Of a DNA stretch of 64,000 nucleotides, positions 17,914-27,356 are shown piece by piece. The stretch is from Filomicrobium insigne (lineage in GTDB: Bacteria > Pseudomonadota > Alphaproteobacteria > Rhizobiales > Hyphomicrobiaceae). The DNA is taken from contig NZ_FNJC01000001.1 in NCBI RefSeq assembly GCF_900104305.1, positions 920,543 to 984,542 on the forward strand, in the 5' to 3' direction. A program made the translations under genes and the position numbers. The notes below the pieces were generated by a model, which ran no database searches, was not told the DNA's origin, and was given only the letters and a program-made list of their open reading frames with translations. Every line of letters starts with the position of its first letter. Position 1 is the stretch's first letter.

Positions 17914-18480
17914 ATGGCCTGGACCGACGAAAGAGTTGAGCTTCTTAAGAGGCTCTGGTCGGAGGGGTTGAGCGCGAGCCAGATCGCCGGACGTCTCGGC
18001 GGCGTAACGCGCAACGCAGTCATCGGCAAAGTGCATCGGCTGGGATTGTCCGGTCGGGCAACGACTTCGCGGATAAAGTCGCACCGCCCGCGACCCCGCC
18101 TGGCAAACGCTGCCAAGCGGCAGACCCGTCCGGCCCGTTTTCCGACCAATGGCAATCCTGCTGTCCGTGCACTTTATTCTCCGGACGCCGAGCCATTCAC
18201 CCCAACCGTCGAAGAACTTGTAATTCCGATGGCTGAACGCAAAAGCATCCAGACACTGACTGGATCGTGCTGCCGTTGGCCAATCGGCGATCCGCAAACG
18301 GCTGAGTTCCATTTCTGCGGGAAGGATAAAGTTCCTGGTCTTCCGTACTGCGAACACCACGCCCGGCGTGCGTTCCAGCCGCCGCAACCGCGGCGTCGCG
18401 AGCGCGAGCAGGTCGAAACAGTTCGTGTTGCCTTGGCGCGCAATGAAGCCCGCAATGAAACGGAAACGACTGACGCCTGA
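17914..18480 (+). CDS. gcrA: Cell-cycle regulator GcrA
   Basis: 188 residues from ATG at 17914 (MAWTDERVELLKRLW), with AAGGGAG 9 nt upstream. Seen: N-terminal GcrA helix-turn-helix (GLSASQIAGRLGG, TRNAVIGKVHRLGLSG), a basic Pro/Arg linker (about residues 50-75), and the C-terminal sigma-interacting domain with CCRWPIGDP, FCG and YCEHHARRA. Known: GcrA binds sigma70 RNA polymerase and methylated GANTC promoters in alphaproteobacteria and controls ctrA and division genes. Synteny with argD is typical. A perfect terminator follows. Confidence 0.96.
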   Translation: MAWTDERVELLKRLWSEGLSASQIAGRLGGVTRNAVIGKVHRLGLSGRATTSRIKSHRPRPRLANAAKRQTRPARFPTNGNPAVRALYSPDAEPFTPTVEELVIPMAERKSIQTLTGSCCRWPIGDPQTAEFHFCGKDKVPGLPYCEHHARRAFQPPQPRRREREQVETVRVALARNEARNETETTDA

Positions 18481-18535
18481 TTTTGTTTAGAGGGAATTTT
18501 GCCAGCACCTCTCAGTGGGCGCTAGGCAGCGGGGG

Positions 18536-18569
18536 AAGGTTGGTTGCCTACGGGCAACCAACCTTTTTT
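18536..18569 (+). terminator. Strong Rho-independent terminator after gcrA
   Basis: A perfect 13-bp stem (18536-18548 with 18553-18565), loop TACG, then a run of Ts to 18569. It protects the convergent RND gene, which ends at 18592. Confidence 0.95.
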
Positions 18570-18591
18570 ATTCAAGGATCGGCCGCATCGC

Positions 18592-21500
18592 TCAGCTGGC
18601 GACCCGCGCCAAGCGTGCTCCGCTGCGCGCCCGGCGGCGAACCTTTGCATAGCGCCGGAAGCTCTTGAGGCTCATGCCGATATCATGCTGTATCGCCAGC
18701 ATGGACGGCGTGACGAGCAGCACGAGCAACATGCCGAAGCCAAGCCCATAGCCGAGTGACAGCACCGTCGGCTTCAAGAACAAGGCTTGCCGGCTTGTTT
18801 CAAACGCCAGCGGAGCCAAACCGCCAACAGTTGTTGCCGTTGTCAGGAAGATCGCCCGCAAGCGGTCGCACGTGCCGTCGACGATTGCACTCGTCATGTC
18901 CTGGCGCGTGGCACGCTCATCAACAGTCGTTACGAGTACGATGGAGTCATTGATGATGATACCCGCCATCCCGATCAAGCCAACGACCGAAAACATGCTC
19001 ATCGGGACATCGTGCAGCCAGTGCCCCCAAATCGCGCCAATAAGGCCGAACGGAATAACGAGCATTATGGTAGCGGGACGTGTCCAGGACCCGTTCACCC
19101 AGGCCAACACGGCGTAAATTCCCACCATCGCCAGGAGGAAACCGGTCAAAGCCTCGGTGAAGAACTCTCCCTCCTGCTCGGCTAGCCCTCCCATGGACCA
19201 CTCCACACCGAACTGGCCCGCGATCCCGGGAAGGATTTCATCCCGCAAAGCTCTCATGACTTCTTCCGCGGCGACGGCATCATCAGGGAGATCACCGGAG
19301 ACGGTTACGCGACGCAAACCGTTCTCGCGGCGGATTGATGAGAAGCCATGCAATTCCGTGATCGTGGCGATCTCATTGATCGGAGCAAAACCGCCATCGG
19401 GGATGGGCAAAAAGGCTTGATGCAAGAAATCTCGGCCTGTGTCGGCGTCGGACAGCCGAACCCTGGCTATAATCTCGCGCGATCCGCGTGCCAGCGTGAC
19501 GGCCTCGATACCGTCGAGGCGTTCGCGCAATGCCCGGGCCACCGTCTCTGTGGTGAAGCCCAATGCTTCGCCTTTCGGCGTCAAGGTCACGACGAGTTCT
19601 GGCTTATCATATGCCAGATCGTCTTCGACGCCGGTGGCTGCAGGGAATCTCGCGAGGCTGGCCTTCAGCGCTTCTGCGGCTGATTTCAAGACGTTTTCAT
19701 CAGATCCAGCGAGAAGGACGCTGATGTCATCGCCGCCCGGCCCGGATCGGTCCCCGCGTAAAGCGAGTGTCTCCAAGAATGGTGTCGGGCGGACTTCCGC
19801 TTCCCAGTCGGCAATAAACTGAGCGGCGGAATAAGGACGCAGATCCGGATCAATCAGCTCGATATCGTAGCCGGCCAACTGATCGGGTTCCTTCGTGTCC
19901 GCCCCCTTCAAGCCGCGCCCGGTATTCCCGCCGAGTTTAGCGAGCGCCATTTTCACGGGAGCCGTGCCGTACTCCTTCTCATAGCGGTCATTCACCGCCT
20001 TCAACGCTCGGTCCAGTTCGGCAATCATCGCCCGGGTGTCGGCGCGGGTGGCCCCTTCCGTCATCGCGAGGTTGGCCCGCACGGTCGGGCGCTCCGGCGA
20101 TGAGAAAAAGCGCCAGGTCACTGTACGATCCATCAGCGCCGTCACCGAGAAAGCCAGCAGAAGGACGGCAGCGGCGACGACGGGATAACGCAACGTCATC
20201 ACGATACGCATCAATGGCCGGAATACGCGTTCGAGAAACCATGCAAAGCCCCGGTTTACGTATTCGCTCGGCAGGTCGATGAAAGAGCGCTGACCTGTAT
20301 GCATCAAGGCGTGCCGCATGTGGGCTGGCAGGATCAGGAACGACTCCATCAGGCTTGCCAGCAGAACGACCGCAACGGTGAACGGCATATCCGAGAGCAT
20401 GCGGCCAAAGCGTCCCCCGATCAGGGAGAGCACACCGAAAGCGATGACGGTCGTGATCGCAGCTGAGAACACCGGCGCGAGCATGCGTTCTGCCGCCGTT
20501 GTGGCAGCCACCGCAGGCGAGAGCCCCTTACGTGCGAGGTGGTCGGAGTGCTCGCCGATAATGATGGCGTCGTCGACAACGATGCCGAGGCAGATGATCA
20601 ACGCAAACAGCGAGATCATGTTGAAGGTGAAGCCGAAGGCGTACATCAGGCCCACGGTTGCCGCCATCGCGACGGGGATGCCCGCGGCCACCCACACCGC
20701 CGTGCGGGCGTTGAGGAACAGGAATAGCAATACGACAACGATGGCCAGGCCGGTGATGCCGTTGTCAATCAGCAGGTCAAGACGGTCGATGATTTGTTGC
20801 GCCCGCGGATGTGCGAGGAAGACCTTTACGCCCTCCGGAAGCGTCGGTTGAAATTCTGCGATCGCGGCTTCCACTTGACGCTGCATGCGGATGGCATCGC
20901 CGTTGGCATCGCGACTGATGTCCAGCACCACGGCAGGGACACCCTGGTGATACATGGCGATTTCGCGATCAAGACCTTCTTCGATAATGTTCGCAATGTC
21001 GGCAACGCGGAGTTTCGTTCCATCGGGCAACGACCGCACCGCGACGGCGCCGACCGCAGAGGCCGTCAATTCCTGTGCGGCTGTGCGTATCCGTGCAGCA
21101 CCTTTGTGGATTTCTCCAACGGGCTGCGTCCCGGTCTCAGATTTGATGGCGTTCGCAACCGTTTGAAGGGTGATGCCATAACGCTCGAGCGCTTCCGGGC
21201 GAACGTCGATACGGATTTCAGGGTCCGATATCCCGTCGATCTCCGTGTTGGTAATTCCCAGTTGGAACAATCGCGTCTTGAGCTGTTCGGCGTAACGCTC
21301 AAGCAATCCGATGCCAACGTCGCCAGAAATTACGACGTCGGTGACCGTGTCATGCCAACGCTTGCGCTTGATGACCGGTTCTTCGGCGTCTTCAGGCAGG
21401 TCGCGCACTTCGTCGACAGCCGCTTTCACCTCGTCCATGGCGGTTGCCATGTCCCAACCGGGCTGGAATTCGAGCGTGAATGATGCTGCGCCTTCTCGCG

Positions 21501-21795
21501 CGACGGCCTTTGCAGTTTTGACGCCTTCAATGGCCCGCAATTTCGGCTCGACGCGCGCGACAATCGCGTCATCCATTTCCTTGGGACCGACGCCGCGCCA
21601 AACGATGCTTACGGTCGCGGTCTCAATGGCGATATCGGGGAAGAACTGCGCACGGATACGGAGCCCAGCCACGACGCCACAGACAACAATAAGCGTCAGG
21701 AGAAGGTTCGCCGCTGTGCGGTGCCGTACGAAGTATCCAATAAAGCCGGTGTTGCTCATGCCGCCGCGATCGTGAGGTGCATTGTGCGCGCTCAT
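18592..21795 (-). CDS. RND efflux transporter, AcrB family
   Basis: 1067 residues, the normal length of an RND pump. Seen: N-terminal TM1 (LLLTLIVVCGVVAGL), the periplasmic porter part, the TM2-TM6 block (ITGLAIVVVLLFLFLNARTA) with the proton-relay region GIVVDDAIIIGEH in TM4, a second periplasmic half, and the TM8-TM12 block near the end. Known: RND pumps exchange protons for drugs or lipophilic compounds and need a membrane-fusion partner. Its start overlaps the stop of the upstream membrane-fusion gene by 4 nt (ATGA). Substrate unknown; no outer-membrane TolC gene is nearby. The acidic TM4 residues argue for a true proton-driven pump. Confidence 0.93.
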   Translation of the reverse strand: MSAHNAPHDRGGMSNTGFIGYFVRHRTAANLLLTLIVVCGVVAGLRIRAQFFPDIAIETATVSIVWRGVGPKEMDDAIVARVEPKLRAIEGVKTAKAVAREGAASFTLEFQPGWDMATAMDEVKAAVDEVRDLPEDAEEPVIKRKRWHDTVTDVVISGDVGIGLLERYAEQLKTRLFQLGITNTEIDGISDPEIRIDVRPEALERYGITLQTVANAIKSETGTQPVGEIHKGAARIRTAAQELTASAVGAVAVRSLPDGTKLRVADIANIIEEGLDREIAMYHQGVPAVVLDISRDANGDAIRMQRQVEAAIAEFQPTLPEGVKVFLAHPRAQQIIDRLDLLIDNGITGLAIVVVLLFLFLNARTAVWVAAGIPVAMAATVGLMYAFGFTFNMISLFALIICLGIVVDDAIIIGEHSDHLARKGLSPAVAATTAAERMLAPVFSAAITTVIAFGVLSLIGGRFGRMLSDMPFTVAVVLLASLMESFLILPAHMRHALMHTGQRSFIDLPSEYVNRGFAWFLERVFRPLMRIVMTLRYPVVAAAVLLLAFSVTALMDRTVTWRFFSSPERPTVRANLAMTEGATRADTRAMIAELDRALKAVNDRYEKEYGTAPVKMALAKLGGNTGRGLKGADTKEPDQLAGYDIELIDPDLRPYSAAQFIADWEAEVRPTPFLETLALRGDRSGPGGDDISVLLAGSDENVLKSAAEALKASLARFPAATGVEDDLAYDKPELVVTLTPKGEALGFTTETVARALRERLDGIEAVTLARGSREIIARVRLSDADTGRDFLHQAFLPIPDGGFAPINEIATITELHGFSSIRRENGLRRVTVSGDLPDDAVAAEEVMRALRDEILPGIAGQFGVEWSMGGLAEQEGEFFTEALTGFLLAMVGIYAVLAWVNGSWTRPATIMLVIPFGLIGAIWGHWLHDVPMSMFSVVGLIGMAGIIINDSIVLVTTVDERATRQDMTSAIVDGTCDRLRAIFLTTATTVGGLAPLAFETSRQALFLKPTVLSLGYGLGFGMLLVLLVTPSMLAIQHDIGMSLKSFRRYAKVRRRARSGARLARVAS

Positions 21796-23288
21796 GAGCG
21801 GCTCTCCCGACGCTGGAGTTGCCGCTGCAGGCGATCAACCAGGTCCTTCGGCGCGGTGGCGTTGGACAGTGCCTCAATTGTTTCCTTGCGACGCTGTTCC
21901 GACATGCGCGTGGAGCTGCGGACATGCTTGATCAGGGCGACGCGTTGCTCTTCGCTCAGTGCGACCAGGTTGTCGGGCTGAGGTAGGGCCGCGATCGGAT
22001 CTGAGCTGCCGTCCTTCGGTTGCCGTCTTGGTGGCTTCACTTTGATGCCGGGACCAAGATAGGGCATGCGTGTGATCACGTAGCTCTTATCCGCTGGAAA
22101 GCCGCTGATGATGAGACCGTCCGATTGACGGCGTTTAATGTCGACCTTGACCTCTGCGAGGCGATCACCCTCGATAATAAGCATGCGCCCATCTTCAGTG
22201 GCAGCGGAGTGAGGAACCAGAGCAACGTTCTGTAGCCTTGGCTCAAAAACCTCGACGGTGACGAAGTCACCTGGACGCAACGCCGACAATGCGACGCCCT
22301 TCAAGCGCGCAAACACAGTCCTCCCGCCCTGATTGATGTCAACGACGGCAGCAGGCCGATCGAGAACGCCCTCAACTTCGACCGTATAGCCTTGCAGATC
22401 CAGACGTGCCTTGATGGGCTGGCGGAGGATCCTATCTGGCGCGTTCGGATCAATTAAGCGCGCAAATTCGCTGTTGCGCACGCGGAAAGAAACCTCCAGA
22501 GCGGTGGGATCAATAAGGTCGGCTAGCTTTTCGTTTTGCGAGACGCGGCGGCCGAGGGTGGCTGCGACCGATGTCAAACGGCCGGCAAAGGGTGCGCGGT
22601 AGCTTGTGTCACGCAGCGCGCGTTCGGCATCCTTCAATGCGATGCCAGCGCGCTCGAGGTTCTTTTGTGCGCGATCATTGAGAGCTTCACCCGCTACAAT
22701 TGCCTGCGTCTTCGCCGCGAGCGACTGTTCAGCGGATGAGACCGCCATTGTCGACTCGTCCAGCGTGGCGGCTGTTACGATATCTTTCTTATGGAGTTGC
22801 TGCTTGCGCTCTAAATCCGCTTTCCGAACGTCAAGTTGAGTGCGGGCGAGATTTTCGTCGGCTCGCAGGTAGCTTAAAGCGGCCTCGGCTTCGGCGAGTT
22901 CGGAGCGCGCCTGCATAAGGGCAGCCTCGGCGTCGGTGACGCGCCGTTGCGCCGTATCGGGGTCAATGTGGAACAACAATTCACCAGCCTCGACTGCGCG
23001 ACCGTCGCGGAAATTGTCAGCGATCTCAGTGATTGGCCCGGACGCAGCGGCCCGGATTTCCAGCGTCTCCCACGCGTGAATCTGGCCGTATGCAGTAATG
23101 ACTGGCGTTAAATCTTGCGCTTCGAATTGACCGCCTTGCACGGAAAACTCGCGCTCTCGGGCTTGCATTTTGCGGCCTGACTTCTCGGCCGTCATCACTG
23201 AATGCACACGCCACCCCGCGACCCCCAATAGTCCCAAGGTAACGGCGACGATCATAAGCCCCGAAATTGCGCGGGTTATCAGCCGCAT
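21792..23288 (-). CDS. RND membrane-fusion (periplasmic adaptor) protein
   Basis: 498 residues from ATG at 23288, directly after GGAGGGGAAGGAA; earlier starts overlap that ribosome site. Seen: an N-terminal membrane anchor (about residues 5-25), barrel-sandwich halves with ASGPITEIADNFRDG and APFAGRLTSVAATLG, a long coiled-coil hairpin between them (about residues 100-215, rich in Ala, Glu, Lys), and a beta-barrel/membrane-proximal region. The C-terminus has a charged extension of about 80 residues. Known: HlyD/AcrA-type adaptor that connects the pump to an outer-membrane channel. It is the first gene of the two-gene efflux operon. Confidence 0.9.
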   Translation of the reverse strand: MRLITRAISGLMIVAVTLGLLGVAGWRVHSVMTAEKSGRKMQAREREFSVQGGQFEAQDLTPVITAYGQIHAWETLEIRAAASGPITEIADNFRDGRAVEAGELLFHIDPDTAQRRVTDAEAALMQARSELAEAEAALSYLRADENLARTQLDVRKADLERKQQLHKKDIVTAATLDESTMAVSSAEQSLAAKTQAIVAGEALNDRAQKNLERAGIALKDAERALRDTSYRAPFAGRLTSVAATLGRRVSQNEKLADLIDPTALEVSFRVRNSEFARLIDPNAPDRILRQPIKARLDLQGYTVEVEGVLDRPAAVVDINQGGRTVFARLKGVALSALRPGDFVTVEVFEPRLQNVALVPHSAATEDGRMLIIEGDRLAEVKVDIKRRQSDGLIISGFPADKSYVITRMPYLGPGIKVKPPRRQPKDGSSDPIAALPQPDNLVALSEEQRVALIKHVRSSTRMSEQRRKETIEALSNATAPKDLVDRLQRQLQRRESRS

Positions 23289-23637
23289 TTCCTTCCCCTC
23301 CATCACTTTCGCTCTGCTTAACGTCAGAGGTATGGTGATTTCCGTCGCTGGCGCAGAATTTCCGACTGATGACCAGCGTCCCGAACGAACAAAAAGTGCG
23401 CCTCATGGTTACCGGCGACGATCATGGAGGAGAAAAATGGCAGAGATCGACTGAACCCGCGTGCAATATGGTGTTCATTGGGCATTCAGGCGGAAAAGAA
23501 GCTTGCTGATTGCCGCTAATAAACGGCTTTAGACGCCGGGCGCACCTGCCCTGGGCATTGAAATTAAAAAGCAATCAATAATGTGCCACACGGGAGCCCG
23601 CATCATCCTGATGTTGGTCCCGCGTTGCAATCTTTCG
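23289..23637. other. 349-bp intergenic region between phoB and the efflux operon
   Basis: Holds the end of the pho transcript and the promoter of the efflux operon (both minus strand). An imperfect hairpin (about 23589-23624, CGGGA and TCCCG arms with an inner CATCA/TGATG stem) could end the phoB message. A five-codon frame (23437-23454) directly follows a perfect GGAGGAGAAAA sequence on the plus strand but is too short to call a gene. Confidence 0.5.
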
Positions 23638-24348
23638 TCAAAAGTGAAACTGGCGATTGGTTGTGCGCTCACCGAACACGTATCCAGCGCCGCGCACCGT
23701 GCGAATAGGGTCGCGCTCTTTGCCGCGGATTAACGCTTTGCGCAATCTTCCGATGTGGACGTCAACGGTCCGCTCATCGACGAAGGCGTTGCGCCCCCAG
23801 ACGCCATCCAGCAATTGCGAACGGGAGAGGACGCGCCCGGGACTTTCCATAAGAAATTCGAGGAGGCGAAATTCCGTCGGCCCCAAGCGAACTTCCCGAA
23901 GACCGCGAGACACCTTGTGGGCGGCACGGTCGAGTTCGACCTCGGCTACGCGAAGAACCTCGGCCGTCCGTTCCGGTGCAGCTCGCCGCAGAATGGCCTT
24001 CACGCGTGCCATCAGTTCAGGAAGCGAGAAGGGCTTGACCACGTAGTCGTCGGCGCCGGTAGAGAGACCACGAATGCGGTCAGCTTCCTCGCCGCGCGCG
24101 GTCAGCATGACGATGGGGACGTTACGCGTCTCGGCTTTGGACCGCATCCGACGGCACAGCTCAATGCCTGACACTGACGGTAGCATCCAATCCAGAACCA
24201 TGAGATCGGGCAGTTCCTCAGAGACCATAATCTCTGCTTCCTCACCGGTTTCGGCGTGGCTGACCCGATAGCCCTCGGCTTCCAAATTGTAACGGAGGAG
24301 TTCAGCAAGCGGAAGTTCGTCTTCTATGATCAAGACCTTAGCTGACAT
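23638..24348 (-). CDS. phoB: Phosphate regulon response regulator PhoB
   Basis: 236 residues. Seen: receiver domain with acidic pocket (Glu9, Asp10), phospho-acceptor Asp53 (VLDWMLP), switch Thr (MLTARG) and Lys (VKPFS), then an OmpR-type winged helix (RLGPTEFRLLEFLME, ERTVDVHIGRLRKAL, RTVRGAGYVF). Known: phosphorylated by PhoR under phosphate limitation; binds Pho boxes and activates pst, phn and related genes. Last gene of the phoR-pstSCAB-phoU-phoB series, as in most Hyphomicrobiales. 26 nt downstream of phoU. Confidence 0.96.
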   Translation of the reverse strand: MSAKVLIIEDELPLAELLRYNLEAEGYRVSHAETGEEAEIMVSEELPDLMVLDWMLPSVSGIELCRRMRSKAETRNVPIVMLTARGEEADRIRGLSTGADDYVVKPFSLPELMARVKAILRRAAPERTAEVLRVAEVELDRAAHKVSRGLREVRLGPTEFRLLEFLMESPGRVLSRSQLLDGVWGRNAFVDERTVDVHIGRLRKALIRGKERDPIRTVRGAGYVFGERTTNRQFHF

Positions 24349-24374
24349 GATCCAATTTTCCGGTCATTGAGCGA

Positions 24375-25118
24375 TTAGGTATGCGACCCGTTTACTGCAC
24401 CCTGACTCGTGATCAGCGTCGTACTGGTGTCGTCACTCTTCGGCCTATCGTCGGATATGGCCTCGCCGCTGACCAAGAATTGGATGGTCTCAGCGATATT
24501 GGTTGTGTGATCTCCAACGCGCTCAATGTTCTTAGCGCCAAACAGAAGATGCGTGGAAATCCCGATGTTGCGCGGATCCTCCATCATGTAGGTGAGGAGT
24601 TCGCGGAACAAAGAGTTGTAGACAGCATCGAGTTTCTCATCATCGCGCCAGACCGCAAGCGCGCGCTCGGCATCGCGCTCCGCGTAGGCATCGAGAACGT
24701 CGTTAAGCTGGCTGAGCGCGAGTTCCACCATATGACGCAGCCCCGTGATCAACGGCTTGGGATGGGGCTGACTGGCGATGGCGTGCGCGCGCTTTGCAAT
24801 GTTCTTCCCGAGATCGCCAATGCGTTCGAGATCGCTCGCGATACGCATGGCCCCGAGGATATGGCGGAGTTCCCCAGCGCTCGGTTGACGCCGGGAGATC
24901 ATCGCGACGACTTTCGCCTCGATGCCCCGCTCGAGGGCGTCGATCTGCCGATCGGTTTCGACCACCTTCTCGGCGAGATGCGGGTCACGCCGCTCCAACG
25001 CATCGAAGGCAAGGCCGAGGACGTGCTCAGCCAAGCCACCCATCTGGGCTATCGATTTGTCGAGGAGGGCAAGCTCCTCTTCGTAAGATTTCACGGTTTG
25101 CGATGAATCGCCGACCAT
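24375..25118 (-). CDS. phoU: Phosphate signalling protein PhoU
   Basis: 247 residues. Seen: two PhoU helical repeats, each with the E/D-x3-D metal motif (EKVVETDRQIDALE, about residue 50, and RNIGISTHLLFGAKNIERVGDHTTNIAE near the end). A GGAGAAGAG ribosome site precedes the ATG. Known: PhoU connects the Pst transporter to PhoR and damps phosphate uptake and PhoB signalling. Lies between pstB (81-nt gap) and phoB on one strand. Confidence 0.96.
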   Translation of the reverse strand: MVGDSSQTVKSYEEELALLDKSIAQMGGLAEHVLGLAFDALERRDPHLAEKVVETDRQIDALERGIEAKVVAMISRRQPSAGELRHILGAMRIASDLERIGDLGKNIAKRAHAIASQPHPKPLITGLRHMVELALSQLNDVLDAYAERDAERALAVWRDDEKLDAVYNSLFRELLTYMMEDPRNIGISTHLLFGAKNIERVGDHTTNIAETIQFLVSGEAISDDRPKSDDTSTTLITSQGAVNGSHT

Positions 25119-25199
25119 GATCGCTCTTCTCCTTTTGGCAAACCACCCCCCTGGGGTCTCGCCGCCAATATCGCGGGTCAGTTCCCGGCCAGTTTAGGC

Positions 25200-26021
25200 T
25201 TAGCCGAAGCGTCCCATGATATAATCCTGAGTCCGCTTGTCCTGCGGGTTTTCAAAGATCTGCTCTGTATCGCCCACTTCCACGAGATAACCGATGTGGA
25301 AGAACGCCGTCTTCTGCGAGACGCGACGCGCCTGCTGCATGGAGTGCGTCACGATTACGATCGTGTAGTTCTGGCGCAGTTCATGGATCAGTTCTTCAAC
25401 CTTCGCTGTTGCGATCGGGTCGAGTGCCGAACAGGGTTCGTCCATGAGGATAACGTCTGGGGTCGTGGCGATGGCGCGAGCAATGCAGAGACGCTGCTGC
25501 TGGCCGCCCGAGAGACCCGTACCGGGCTCATGGACGCGATCTTTGACTTCTTTCCAGAGACCCGCCTTTTCAAGGCTCGTTTCAACGATCTCTTCGAGGT
25601 GGGTTTTGTCGCGAACGAGGCCGTGAATGCGCGGCCCATACGCAATGTTGTCGAAGATCGACTTGGGGAATGGATTCGGTTTCTGGAAGACCATGCCAAC
25701 GCGGGCGCGCAACTCCACGACGTCGAGATCGCGATCGTAGATGTCCTGCTCATCGAGTTCGATCTTACCAGTTACCCGGCAGATCGGGATCGTGTCGTTC
25801 ATGCGGTTTAAGCAGCGCAGGAACGTTGACTTACCGCAGCCCGAGGGGCCAATCAGCGCCGTCACGGAGTTGCGCGGAACGTCGAGGTTTACATCAAACA
25901 GAGCCTGCTTGGCACCGTAGAAAACGCAAACATCACGCGCCGTGACCTTTGGAGCTTCGCCGTTGGCGACGCCGCTCATAGGTGCGGTTTCCGCCGTTGC
26001 GCTGGTTGCAATCTGTTCCAT
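25200..26021 (-). CDS. pstB: Phosphate ABC transporter ATPase PstB
   Basis: 273 residues from ATG at 26021; a TTG six codons earlier, adjacent to the pstA stop, is the alternative. Seen: Walker [10 protein letters not shown] (residues 58-66), Q-loop [12 protein letters not shown] signature LSGGQQQR, Walker [14 protein letters not shown] and switch His (VTHSMQQA). Known: energises phosphate import with PstSCA and takes part in phosphate sensing through PhoU. Follows pstA by 18 nt; phoU is next. Confidence 0.96.
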   Translation of the reverse strand: MEQIATSATAETAPMSGVANGEAPKVTARDVCVFYGAKQALFDVNLDVPRNSVTALIGPSGCGKSTFLRCLNRMNDTIPICRVTGKIELDEQDIYDRDLDVVELRARVGMVFQKPNPFPKSIFDNIAYGPRIHGLVRDKTHLEEIVETSLEKAGLWKEVKDRVHEPGTGLSGGQQQRLCIARAIATTPDVILMDEPCSALDPIATAKVEELIHELRQNYTIVIVTHSMQQARRVSQKTAFFHIGYLVEVGDTEQIFENPQDKRTQDYIMGRFG

Positions 26022-26039
26022 ATCAGCCGCCAATCTCAA

Positions 26040-27356
26040 TTACCATTTCCGTTCGAATTTGCGCCGCAGGTAGACGGCCGCTGCGTTCATCACGAAGAGG
26101 AACATCAGCAGGACAATCGTCGCGCCCATCGTTCGCTCGACGAACCCGCGCTCGGCGGAACTCGCCCACATGTAAATCTGCACCGGCAAAGCCGTCGCCG
26201 GGTCCAAGGGCGTTGTCGGATAGTCGACAACGAACGCCACGAGGCCGATCATCAGAAGCGGTGCAGTCTCACCAAGCGCTTGAACAAGACCGATGATGGT
26301 TCCCGTTAGAATACCGGGCAGCGCCAACGGCAGTACGTGGTGGAACAAGGTCTGCATCTTCGACGCGCCAACACCCAGCGCAGCCTCCCGGATTGATGGC
26401 GGCACAGCGCGAATAGCGGCGCGCGTCGCAATGATCACGGTCGGCAGTGTCATGAGCGATAGCACGAGACCTCCGACCAGGGAAGCTGATCGTGGCAGGC
26501 CCATAAAGTTAATAAAAACCGCCAATCCGAGCAGGCCAAACACGATGGACGGGACCGCAGCGAGGTTGTTGATATTAACCTCGATGATGTCGGTAAACGT
26601 GTTCTTTGGCGCGAATTCTTCCAGGTAGGCTGCGGCCGCTACACCGATGGGAACCGCAACGAGTGCCACAATCAGCATCATGAAGAATGAGCCGATAAGC
26701 GCGACGGCGAGGCCGGCGGTTTCCGGCTGGCTAGATGCGCCATAAGTGAAGAGGCCTGTATTGAACTGCTTCTCCAGGCGCCCTTCGGCTATAAGCTTGT
26801 CGATCCACGCCAACTGCTTGTTGTTGAGCTGGCGACGCTCCTCGGGGGTGTTGCGATCGATCGAGCCCTTGATAAGGGCATCCACCTCACCGTTGGCGAG
26901 AACCCAGACGGGCACGGTCTGACCGATCACGCTGCGATCCGATTCGATCTTGTTGCGGATCTGCACATCAACGCCGCGAGACAGCAGACCGCGCAAATCT
27001 CGCTTCTCTGGGCGTGTGGGACTTTCCAGACCGAGCGTACTCTGAAGGGCGTCGCGCGCCATCTTCGTGTAGTCGGCTACACGGATCGACTGTTCAGTAA
27101 TTTGGCCATCTGCGTCCTGAAAGTCCGCCTCGTTGAGCGCGACATCCAGCTTAATGTTCGTTTGCAGGAATGCCGTCCAGCCTTGAGAGATAATCGAGTA
27201 GAAGAGCACCACGAGAAAGAAGAGCGCTATGCCCAAAGCACCGAGCCCGTATGCCTTGAACCGCCATTCCGCTGCGTAGCGGCGCTTGAGCATAGCCGGA
27301 TCATTGAGCTTACGACCGTCGGCGGCCGCGTGCAGGGTATCCTGTGTCGTCGCCAT
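26040..27356 (-). CDS. pstA: Phosphate ABC transporter permease PstA
   Basis: 438 residues, longer than the roughly 300 of E. coli PstA. Seen: one N-terminal membrane segment (about residues 35-57), a periplasmic region of about 150 residues before the transport core (the DUF3333-type extension common in alphaproteobacteria), then five further segments and the EAA loop (IREAALGVGASKMQTLFHHVLP). The ATG overlaps the pstC stop by one nucleotide (TAATG), so translation is coupled. Known: forms the phosphate channel with PstC. Confidence 0.95.
   Translation of the reverse strand: MATTQDTLHAAADGRKLNDPAMLKRRYAAEWRFKAYGLGALGIALFFLVVLFYSIISQGWTAFLQTNIKLDVALNEADFQDADGQITEQSIRVADYTKMARDALQSTLGLESPTRPEKRDLRGLLSRGVDVQIRNKIESDRSVIGQTVPVWVLANGEVDALIKGSIDRNTPEERRQLNNKQLAWIDKLIAEGRLEKQFNTGLFTYGASSQPETAGLAVALIGSFFMMLIVALVAVPIGVAAAAYLEEFAPKNTFTDIIEVNINNLAAVPSIVFGLLGLAVFINFMGLPRSASLVGGLVLSLMTLPTVIIATRAAIRAVPPSIREAALGVGASKMQTLFHHVLPLALPGILTGTIIGLVQALGETAPLLMIGLVAFVVDYPTTPLDPATALPVQIYMWASSAERGFVERTMGATIVLLMFLFVMNAAAVYLRRKFERKW

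Noticed and set aside
20794-21483. Long plus-strand frame (229 codons) opposite the RND pump gene
   Set aside because: It is fully antisense to a strongly conserved coding region; the peptide is Arg/Gly/Asp-rich without any motif and has no ribosome site.
23437-23454. Five-codon frame (MAEID) after a perfect GGAGGAGAAAA sequence
   Set aside because: Too short to call; there is no continuation in another frame that would suggest a frameshifted gene. Possibly a remnant.
24381-25106. 241-codon plus-strand frame opposite phoU
   Set aside because: Exact shadow of the complete phoU gene; length comes from low stop-codon frequency on the complementary strand.
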